The position numbers and the translations under genes are program-made. Under the pieces are notes generated by a model, which was not told the DNA's origin, searched no databases, and was given only the letters and a program-made list of their open reading frames with translations. Positions 1 through 6,148 of a stretch of 10,198 nucleotides of DNA are shown one piece after another. The first letter of the stretch is position 1. Every line of letters begins with the position of its first letter. This DNA comes from an uncultured Campylobacter sp. (lineage in GTDB: Bacteria > Campylobacterota > Campylobacteria > Campylobacterales > Campylobacteraceae), in assembly GCF_938045535.1 (NCBI RefSeq), contig NZ_CALIMQ010000091.1, positions 1-10,198 on the forward strand, given 5' to 3'.

Positions 1-82
1 GCGCATTACGGCTGAAATTTTGTACCTGCTCATTTTAGGCTAGACGGAATTTTTCGGCGAAGCATAATTTCGGCAAAACGTA

Positions 83-158
83 AAATTTAATCAGCGGTGC
101 GATCTCTCGGTAGTTGCCCTAAATTTAATCAGCAATAAAATCGCTCGGCGGTTGCCCG
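83..158. repeat. Two degenerate tandem copies of a 38-bp unit
   Basis: Unit 1 (83-120) and unit 2 (121-158) abut exactly and match at 29 of 38 positions by my count. Both begin aaatttaatcagc, share ctcgg in the middle and end in gttgccc. A third, weaker copy seems to begin at 159 with aaatttaa, and a partial one lies near 309 (aaatttaatcgg, then gcgctcgcga). There are no spacers between copies, so this is not a CRISPR array. Its function is unknown. Confidence 0.6.
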
Positions 159-601
159 AAATTTAAACGGGCGATACGATTAGAGATGAAAGTGCCTGTC
201 GCGCATAAATTTGAAGCAAAACGCCTTGCCGTGTCTAAAAATTTATAAAATTTGACCGCGTTTCGCATCGCAGCCTCTAGCTTTTAGTGCCAAACCTACA
301 TAGCGGCAAAATTTAATCGGTGGCGCTCGCGATTATGAAATTTAAAAGCAGCTCTGCAAGGACGAAATTTAAAATTTAAAAGCAAGCTTAGGGCGAGAGT
401 TAAATTTACCGCGCGCGCGGCGTTTACAAAAGCCGCGAGCCAAAGCATATCTGCCGAGCGTATGCCGCAACATATCGCAAGCGCTGGTTTGCACGTTACG
501 TCAAATTCCGCAAAATCCTAGCCGCGCATTCCCGCATCGCCTCATCAAACGCCGTCGTAGGTTGGATTGTAAATTTAAATTATAAAGAATTGGATGAGGC
601 G

Positions 602-630
602 AAATTTAAAATTCCGCCTCCTAAGCGGAA
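602..630 (-). terminator. Likely intrinsic terminator of serA
   Basis: Read on the minus strand, TTCCGC, a 7-base loop and GCGGAA form a 6-bp stem at 630-612. It begins 5 bases after the serA stop codon and is followed by TTTTAAATTT. The stem is short but the position and T-rich tail fit rho-independent termination. The same arm can also pair with an upstream copy (gaggcg, 596-601, against cgcctc, 615-620), so alternative folds exist. Confidence 0.6.
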
Positions 631-635
631 AAGGA

Positions 636-2213
636 TTAAAGCGCCGCGTAGCGCACCATTAGGCAGGTTTGAAGCGCCGCCAGTTTATCAAGCGCGCTTT
701 TTTGCACTTCGGAATCAACCAAAATGACTGCCAAAGCATCCCCCTCTTCGCCTCTGCCTAAGCGGAAGTCTGCGATATTGATGTTTTCGTCGGCTAGGAT
801 CGTGCTTACAGATTTGATAACGCCCGGCACGTCGGTGTTTTTGAAGATTATCATCTTGCCCTTCGGCTTAAAATCGGTCTTAAATCCGCCGATATTTACG
901 ATGCGCTCCTCGCTTCCGTCAAAGACCGTGCCCGCGACGTTTGAGATCGCCTCATCGGTCATGATTTTTACCGCGATCTCGCTTTTATAGACGCTGTTTG
1001 CAAGCTCGCCGAAGCTCGTATCGATCCCCTTTTCATCCGCAAGAAATTTTGCATTAACGTAGTTTAGCGAATCGCCCAAAGAATCGTGCAGCGCGCCTAC
1101 GATGGCAAAAACGAGCATCGATTTTAGATACTGCACCACCTCGCCGCTACCCTCGATGCGAATCGATTTGATCGGGCCTTTGTTGATCTGCGCCGCAAGA
1201 TAGGCCATTTTGGAGACTAAATTTATATACGGCTCGATACCGCGCGGCAGATCCTCGAGCTTAAGCGGCAAATTTAAAGCGTTTGGATAGTTTAAGCCGC
1301 GTGCTGCGCTGATCGCCTGCTCCGCGGCTTCCCTGGCGATATTGCTTTGCGATTCGAGCGTGTTTGCTCCAAGATGCGGAGTCGCGCTTAAATTTTCGAT
1401 ATCCAAAAGCTCATGATCGGTCGCAGGCTCTTTGTCGAAAACGTCGATGCCGAGATACGCGATCTTGCCGCTGCGTAGATTGTTTGCGAGCGCTTTTTCA
1501 TTATACAGCCCGCCTCTGGCGCAGTTTATTAGGCGGACGCCGTCCTTCATCTTCGCTATTTGCGGCTCGTCGATCATATTTATCGTCTCTTGATTTTTCG
1601 GCGTATGGATCGTGATGAAGTCGCAAGATAAAATTTCATCGAAATTCTTCGTATATTTTACCCCGAGCTTCGTGGCCTTCTCAGGCTCAATATATGGATC
1701 ATAGGCGATGACGTTCATTCCAAACGCAAGCGCGCGCACCCCCACGCGCGAGCCGATGTTTCCAAAGCCGATGATACCGAGGCTCTTTTTATAAAGCTCG
1801 GTGCCGTACCATTTCTCGCGCTTCCAAATTCTATTAATTTTCAGATCGTTGCAGGAATTTACATATTTGCGCGCCGCATTTAGCAGATGGCACATGCTCA
1901 TTTCGACCGCGGCGATGGTGTTTGCAGTCGGTACGTTCATCAAAATAATGCCGCGCTTGGAGCAGCCGTCGATGTCGCAGTTATCAACGCCCACGCCCGC
2001 ACGCACGATCGCTTTTAGCTTGGTGCCGGCATTTAGAAATTTCTCATCCACCGCCGTAGAGCTTCTGGTAATCGCAACGTCCGCATCGCCTAAAATTCCG
2101 TATAGCTCGCTCTTGGGCACGCTCGTGGCGTCGATTACTCTAACATCCGATTCCTGCTTAAGCAGATCAAAACCGATTTTGTGGATTGCGTCGCAAACTA
2201 TGATAGTTTTCAT
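636..2213 (-). CDS. serA: D-3-phosphoglycerate dehydrogenase
   Basis: Cytosolic enzyme that oxidises 3-phosphoglycerate to 3-phosphohydroxypyruvate with NAD, the first committed step of serine synthesis. The 525-residue length fits the long form of the family: catalytic and NAD-binding domain (about 1-315), intervening ASB domain (about 320-445) and C-terminal ACT domain (about 453-525). The Rossmann glycine motif GFGNIGSRV is at 149-157. The catalytic triad is visible as Arg233 (CARGG), Glu262 (DKEP) and His280 (TPHLGA). The ACT domain keeps GRGEEGDAL, the loop where serine binds in feedback-inhibited enzymes, so serine control is plausible but inferred. The ATG start has AAAGG 9 bases upstream and gives the family's usual N-terminus. 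It is the last gene of the minus-strand block, 54 bp after rpsA; I see no clear promoter of its own, so read-through from rpsA is likely. Confidence 0.96.
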   Translation of the reverse strand: MKTIIVCDAIHKIGFDLLKQESDVRVIDATSVPKSELYGILGDADVAITRSSTAVDEKFLNAGTKLKAIVRAGVGVDNCDIDGCSKRGIILMNVPTANTIAAVEMSMCHLLNAARKYVNSCNDLKINRIWKREKWYGTELYKKSLGIIGFGNIGSRVGVRALAFGMNVIAYDPYIEPEKATKLGVKYTKNFDEILSCDFITIHTPKNQETINMIDEPQIAKMKDGVRLINCARGGLYNEKALANNLRSGKIAYLGIDVFDKEPATDHELLDIENLSATPHLGANTLESQSNIAREAAEQAISAARGLNYPNALNLPLKLEDLPRGIEPYINLVSKMAYLAAQINKGPIKSIRIEGSGEVVQYLKSMLVFAIVGALHDSLGDSLNYVNAKFLADEKGIDTSFGELANSVYKSEIAVKIMTDEAISNVAGTVFDGSEERIVNIGGFKTDFKPKGKMIIFKNTDVPGVIKSVSTILADENINIADFRLGRGEEGDALAVILVDSEVQKSALDKLAALQTCLMVRYAAL

Positions 2214-2237
2214 TAAATTTAACCTTTAGAAGTGGAT

Positions 2238-2261
2238 CCGCAAGGCGGGGATGCCTTGCGG
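2238..2261 (-). other. Strong hairpin between rpsA and serA
   Basis: A perfect 9-bp inverted repeat, ccgcaaggc (2238-2246) and gccttgcgg (2253-2261), with a 6-base loop, begins 6 bases after the rpsA stop codon. On the transcribed minus strand it is followed by ATCCACTTC, not by a T run, so it does not look like a normal intrinsic terminator. It may protect the rpsA 3' end, mark a processing site or reduce read-through into serA. Which of these applies is inference. Confidence 0.6.
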
Positions 2262-2267
2262 GAGGAA

Positions 2268-3935
2268 TTATTTATTTAGTTGATCTTTGATTAGATCCCC
2301 TAGGCTTTGCTTCTCATCGTCGTTGCTATTGATCTCGTTTAGCGCCTCGCGCTCCTTCTGATGAGCCAGCCTGCGCACGCTTAGGCGGATTCTATTTTTC
2401 TTCTCGTCGATGAAGGCGATCGCAGCCTCGATCTCGTCGCCCACTTTTAGGCTATCTACGCTTACGTTGCCAAGATCTTCCTTGCGAATAAGCGCGTCGA
2501 TACCGCCTCCCAGCTCGACAAAAATTCCAAACTCTTTAATATCGCGGATCTTGCCTTTTACGACATCGCCTTGATTGTGGCTCTTGGCGTAATCGCTAAT
2601 AGGGCTGTCGCCGAGCTCTTTGTGATTTAGAGAAATTTTTTGAGTATCTTTGTCGATCTTAATGATCTTAACTTCGATCTCGTCGCCCACTTTGAACAAA
2701 TTTTTGCACTTCTCGCCGCGATCCCATGAAGCGTCTTCGTTATGCAAAAGTCCCTCTACGCCGTCGATCCTCACAAACGCGCCGAAATTCGTAATCGTAG
2801 TGACGCTGCCTTTTAGCACGTCGCCCACTTTGTATTTAGCAACAAACTCGTCAAACGGCTTGGTGAGTAAATTTTTAAGGCTCACGCGCAGCCTGCGCTC
2901 GCTAGGGTTGATCTCTACGACCTCGACGTCAAGCTCCTCGCCCTCGCTGATGAAATCTTTCGGATTTTTGATATTTTTATCCCACGAAATTTCGCTGATA
3001 TGCAAAAAACCCTCGATGTCGTTGCCAAGATCGACAAACGCGCCGTAAGGCTCGATATTACTTACTTTTACGCGGATAGTATCACCCACTTCCAGGCTAT
3101 CTTTGATCTCGTTCCAAGGATCGGGCATCGCCTCTTTGATCGAAAGGGAGAGATGCTTTTTATCGTTGTCATATTTGATAACTTTAACCGGAACCTTATC
3201 GCCCTCTTTGTAGAGCGAGCTTGGATTTACCGGGCCTTTGTATGAAATTTCGCTGTAGTGTACGAGCCCATCCACGCCGCCTACGTCTACGAACATGCCG
3301 TAGGTAGTGATCTTTTTAACGATACCCTCAATAATGCCCTCGGTAGCGACTACCTTTTCGATCGCCTCTTTACTTGCTTTACGATCCTCATCAAGTAGCT
3401 TCTTACGCGATACTACGATGCTTTGTTCATCTCTATCAACTTTAATGATCTTTACCTTGAAATTTTTACCGACGGCGCCATTGGGATTTTTAAGCGCACT
3501 TTGCGAGCGAGGCATAAAAAATTCCACGTCGTCTGCGTTGGCGCAAACGTAGCCGCCCTTATTAAACGATAAAATTTTAACGTCATAGATATTTTCTGCG
3601 TTTTCATCATAGGAGTCGATGAACGCCTTTACTTTTTCCTTCTTTAGAGCCTTTTTATACGATACGACCGGGCGACCGCCTCTGCTTCCGATAATAGCGA
3701 CTTTGATGTCATCTCCTACGTTAACCTGCGGGTTTCCTTGCTCGTCACTAACCTCGGCGGCGTCTAAAATGCCCTCCGACTTCCTGCCTACGTCTATGAA
3801 AACCTCGCCGTCCTTAAGGGCGATAACCTTACCTGTGACGACCTCGTCGCGAGACTTCCCGGCGTCATACTCCTCTAACAATGTCGCAAAATCTTCCTCT
3901 GCGTGGTTTTGAACCTTCTCGTTCACCTCAGCCAT
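2268..3935 (-). CDS. rpsA: 30S ribosomal protein S1
   Basis: RNA-binding protein of the small ribosomal subunit that captures mRNA during initiation. The 555 residues match the usual S1 length. Six OB-fold S1 repeats can be read at about 30-95, 114-178, 198-266, 283-353, 370-437 and 455-522. The later ones carry the classic signature, for example YGMFVDVGGVDGLVHYSEIS, YGAFVDLG..IEGFLHISEISW and FGAFVRIDGVEGLLH. Repeats 1 and 2 diverge more, as in other S1 proteins, where they dock to the ribosome. A charged tail follows repeat 6. The ATG start has AAGGA six bases upstream, a stronger Shine-Dalgarno sequence than E. coli rpsA has. A promoter lies in the 112-bp gap behind ispH. cmk, the usual neighbour of rpsA in many bacteria, is absent; ispH sits there instead. 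Confidence 0.97.
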   Translation of the reverse strand: MAEVNEKVQNHAEEDFATLLEEYDAGKSRDEVVTGKVIALKDGEVFIDVGRKSEGILDAAEVSDEQGNPQVNVGDDIKVAIIGSRGGRPVVSYKKALKKEKVKAFIDSYDENAENIYDVKILSFNKGGYVCANADDVEFFMPRSQSALKNPNGAVGKNFKVKIIKVDRDEQSIVVSRKKLLDEDRKASKEAIEKVVATEGIIEGIVKKITTYGMFVDVGGVDGLVHYSEISYKGPVNPSSLYKEGDKVPVKVIKYDNDKKHLSLSIKEAMPDPWNEIKDSLEVGDTIRVKVSNIEPYGAFVDLGNDIEGFLHISEISWDKNIKNPKDFISEGEELDVEVVEINPSERRLRVSLKNLLTKPFDEFVAKYKVGDVLKGSVTTITNFGAFVRIDGVEGLLHNEDASWDRGEKCKNLFKVGDEIEVKIIKIDKDTQKISLNHKELGDSPISDYAKSHNQGDVVKGKIRDIKEFGIFVELGGGIDALIRKEDLGNVSVDSLKVGDEIEAAIAFIDEKKNRIRLSVRRLAHQKEREALNEINSNDDEKQSLGDLIKDQLNK

Positions 3936-3981
3936 ATGCTTCCTTTAAATTTATTTGTGCTTTTTTGAAAAGAACTAAAAT

Positions 3982-4003
3982 GCGCGATTTTAGCTAAAAT
4001 TTG
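3982..4003 (-). promoter_or_regulatory. Promoter of rpsA (sigma-70 type)
   Basis: Read on the minus strand, TTTTAGC is followed by the -10 hexamer TAAAAT (3992-3987) and then CGCGC. A start near A3981 would give a leader of about 46 bases. The -10 lies in a 14-bp palindrome, ATTTTAGCTAAAAT (3987-4000). Housekeeping promoters in Campylobacter rely on a T-rich extended -10 rather than a clear -35, which fits here. The core is nearly identical to the pheS promoter at 9494-9515. Confidence 0.6.
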
Positions 4004-4015
4004 CTTTCGATTTGA

Positions 4016-4044
4016 TAAATTTCTAAGAGTAAATTTGATAAGAG
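4016..4044. repeat. Imperfect tandem AT-rich repeat upstream of the rpsA promoter
   Basis: Two adjacent units, taaatttctaagag (4016-4029) and taaatttgataagag (4030-4044), lie about 35 to 63 bases upstream of the predicted rpsA start site. This is where an A/T-rich UP element contacted by the RNA polymerase alpha subunit would sit. It could also be a regulator site or a chance result of the local AAATTT density. Confidence 0.45.
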
Positions 4045-4047
4045 GGC

Positions 4048-4884
4048 TTATAAATTCTGCGTTAGATTTTCGATTCGCGCTACTACTTTTTTGATGATCC
4101 AATCGGGCGTGCTGGCTCCTGCGGAGATGCCGCAGAGGCTTTTGTTTTCAAACCACGAGCGCTCAAGCTCGCTTTCGTTTTCTATAAGATAGCTGTCTTT
4201 GCAAAAATTTTGTGAAATTAAAAAAAGCTGCTTGGTGTTGGAGGAATTTTTCCCGCCTACGATTATCATCACGTCGGCCTTTTGCGACAGGCTTTTTACG
4301 GCCTCTTGATTTTCCAGCGTCGCATTGCAAATCGTATTAAAAATTCTCAGCTCCCTCGCGCGCTGCATCAAAAAATCCGCGATTTTAGTAAAGCTTTCTA
4401 TCTTTTTCGTAGTCTGCGAAACGAGCGCGACGCGAGTCCCAAGCTTGACGTCTTGCAGCTCCTTCGTATCCATGATCACGAATACGCGCGATTTTGCGTA
4501 GGATTTCACACCCTTTACCTCGGGATGATTTTTATCGCCGAAAATCACGATGTCATAGCCCTCCGCGCTCATCTTTTCTACGATCTGCTGCGGCTTGGTC
4601 ACGAAGGGGCAGGTAGCGTCGATGAGCTCCTTATTTTGCGCCTTTAATCTTTGTAGATCGTCTTTTTGGATGCCGTGCGTGCGAATGATGAGCTTTTGCT
4701 CGTCCTTGATCTCACTAACGCCTTCTAAGGTTTTGACGCCGAAATTTTGTTTTAAACGGTTAATCTCTTCGGCGTTATGTATCAGTTCGCCGATCGTAGC
4801 GGCCTCGCCGGCGCTTTCTGCGATCTTGATCGCGCGCTTGACGCCAAAGCAAAAGCCGTAGCTTTTGGCCATCTCAATCTTCAA
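4048..4884 (-). CDS. ispH: 4-hydroxy-3-methylbut-2-enyl diphosphate reductase
   Basis: Iron-sulfur enzyme that catalyses the last step of the non-mevalonate (MEP) pathway, reducing HMBPP to IPP and DMAPP. The three cysteines that hold the 4Fe-4S cluster are at 12 (GFCFGVKRA), 92 (ATCPFV) and 186 (NTICNAT). Substrate-binding histidines are at 36, 70 and 120, and the catalytic glutamate is 122 in HPEVKG. SSNTKQL and the C-terminal GASTPDWII are also present. The start is TTG: GGAG lies 6 bases upstream, and this start keeps the IEMAKSYGF N-terminus typical of Campylobacter, whereas the ATG four codons on would drop conserved residues and be too far from the GGAG. It overlaps the end of aroA by 11 bp, so translation is probably coupled. 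The 278 residues are short compared with E. coli (316) but normal for epsilonproteobacteria, as I recall. Confidence 0.96.
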   Translation of the reverse strand: MKIEMAKSYGFCFGVKRAIKIAESAGEAATIGELIHNAEEINRLKQNFGVKTLEGVSEIKDEQKLIIRTHGIQKDDLQRLKAQNKELIDATCPFVTKPQQIVEKMSAEGYDIVIFGDKNHPEVKGVKSYAKSRVFVIMDTKELQDVKLGTRVALVSQTTKKIESFTKIADFLMQRARELRIFNTICNATLENQEAVKSLSQKADVMIIVGGKNSSNTKQLFLISQNFCKDSYLIENESELERSWFENKSLCGISAGASTPDWIIKKVVARIENLTQNL

Positions 4885-6148
4885 CGCCAGCTCCGATCTG
4901 TCTTAAAATCGTGGCGAAGTTCGGAAACGACGTCGCGATACAATCGCTATCCTCGATGATCATCCCCGATCTTAAGCCTAAAATCGCAAAACTCATCGCG
5001 ATGCGGTGATCTCCGCACGGCGTGATAATCGCTGCGTTTGCCTCGCCGCCTTCGATCTGCCAGCCGTCCTGTAGCTCGCGCGCCTTAATACCGCAAGCGC
5101 GAAGCCCTTCGCAGGTTACTTTTATGCGGTCGCACTCCTTCACGCGTAGCTCGGCGGCATTTCTAAGCACACTACTTCCCTGCGCGCAAGCAAAGGCGAT
5201 CGCAAGCGCCGGCGCTTCGTCTATCAGCCACGAGATATTTTCGCTCACCTCCACGGCGTGAAGCGGCGCGTAAGCGACCTCTATATCGCCGATCTGCTCG
5301 TAAATTTCGCTCGTTTTGTGAAATTTTACTTCAGCGCCCATGCGTTTTAAAATTTCATACGCCTCTATGCGGGTTTTGTTTAGCAGCATATTTTTTAGCA
5401 CTATGCGCGAGCCCGGGGTTATCGCTGCGGCGACCGCGAAGAAAAACGCCGAGCTGGGATCGTTTGGGATAAAAATTTCAAGCGGTTTAAGCAGCGAGCT
5501 AAGCGGCGCGACTTCGATCGCAAGGCCGTTTCGCGAAATTTGCGCGCCCATCGCTTTTAGCATCCGCTCGCTATGATCGCGGCTAAGCTCGGGCTCGCTA
5601 AACCTGCACCCGCTGCCGCGCAAAGCCGCTAAAATCAGAGCGGTCTTTACCTGCGCGGACGCAATCTTACTCGCGTATTCGAAATACCCGAGCTTTTGCC
5701 CCAGCACCGCAATAGGCGCCTTTTCGCCGCCTGCTCGTCCGTAAATTTTAGCGCCTACTTTGCAAAGCGGATCCGCAACGCGCCTCATCGGGCGCTCGCT
5801 TAGATACCGATCGCCGCATAGCACGAAAAAGCCCTCGCGTCCCGCCAAAAAGCCCATAAATAGTCGCATCGCCGTACCCGAGTTGCCGCAATCAAGCGGG
5901 ACATTAGGCTCTTTGATAGCGGCGGGAGGAGTGATTAAAATTTCGTCCTCTACGCGCTGCACGCAAGCGCCCAAAAGCTCCACGATCTTTAGCGTATTTT
6001 GCGTATCCTCGGCCTCAAGATAGTTTGAAATTTTACTCGTCCCCTCCGCTAGCAGCGAAAAGATCGCCGCGCGATGCGAGATCGATTTATCTGCGGCTAT
6101 GTTTGAGATATCCGCTCGCAAAGGGCCCGCTTGCGCAAAAATTCTCAT
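4874..6148 (-). CDS. aroA: 3-phosphoshikimate 1-carboxyvinyltransferase (EPSP synthase)
   Basis: Transfers the enolpyruvyl group of PEP to shikimate 3-phosphate, the sixth step of the shikimate pathway to chorismate. At 424 residues it is full length, with two similar domains. Visible motifs are DKSISHR (20-26), CGNSGTAMR (87-95), RPMRR (119-123), SAQVK (164-168), RDHSE (190-194), NKTR (257-260), the catalytic aspartate in DEAPAL (310-315), RVKECDR (335-341) and GDHRIAM (379-385). RDHSE, SAQxK and NxTR are the signatures used to define class II enzymes such as Agrobacterium CP4, which tolerate glyphosate; tolerance here is inference. The ATG overlaps the pheT stop in an ATGA, and the ribosome binding site is weak, so coupling to pheT is likely. 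Its product feeds phenylalanine, the substrate of the PheRS encoded just before it. Confidence 0.96.
   Translation of the reverse strand: MRIFAQAGPLRADISNIAADKSISHRAAIFSLLAEGTSKISNYLEAEDTQNTLKIVELLGACVQRVEDEILITPPAAIKEPNVPLDCGNSGTAMRLFMGFLAGREGFFVLCGDRYLSERPMRRVADPLCKVGAKIYGRAGGEKAPIAVLGQKLGYFEYASKIASAQVKTALILAALRGSGCRFSEPELSRDHSERMLKAMGAQISRNGLAIEVAPLSSLLKPLEIFIPNDPSSAFFFAVAAAITPGSRIVLKNMLLNKTRIEAYEILKRMGAEVKFHKTSEIYEQIGDIEVAYAPLHAVEVSENISWLIDEAPALAIAFACAQGSSVLRNAAELRVKECDRIKVTCEGLRACGIKARELQDGWQIEGGEANAAIITPCGDHRIAMSFAILGLRSGMIIEDSDCIATSFPNFATILRQIGAGVED
4891..4894 (-). promoter_or_regulatory. Ribosome binding site that selects the TTG start of ispH
   Basis: GGAG on the minus strand, inside the 3' end of aroA, lies 6 bases before the TTG at 4884-4882. 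It would be 18 bases before the alternative ATG at 4872, which is too far. Confidence 0.7.

Larger units (their letters stand above)
1..635. other. Intergenic region without a supported gene
   Basis: Stop codons are frequent in all six frames and I see no reading frame with a ribosome binding site. The stretch is a mosaic of GC-rich pieces and AT-rich islands built on AAATTT, which starts at 15, 83, 121, 159, 207, 239, 248, 309, 338, 365, 372, 402, 571 and 602. It also has a (CG)5 run inside a 12-bp palindrome at 409-420 and a 10-bp inverted repeat, tcgcctcatc (537-546) against gatgaggcga (593-602). It may be a decayed gene or plain spacer; nothing here tells which. Confidence 0.6.

Noticed and set aside
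1..33. Minus-strand ATG at 33 open to the left edge (MSRYKISAVMR)
   Set aside because: No ribosome binding site upstream and only 11 codons are visible, so a gene start cannot be supported.
83..200. Possible CRISPR array
   Set aside because: The repeat units abut with no spacers, differ at 9 of 38 positions and decay after two copies.
409..420. CG-repeat palindrome as a regulatory or Z-DNA element
   Set aside because: Only 12 bp, with no nearby promoter or gene start to give it a role.
1801..2229. Plus-strand open frame of 142 codons opposite serA
   Set aside because: It is the shadow of a strongly conserved gene, has no ribosome binding site and encodes a low-complexity serine/leucine-rich peptide without family features. 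The same applies to 7091-7492 opposite pheT and 9075-9428 opposite pheS.
4870..4872. ATG at codon 5 as the start of ispH
   Set aside because: It would remove conserved N-terminal residues and put the GGAG 18 bases away, whereas the TTG has ideal spacing.
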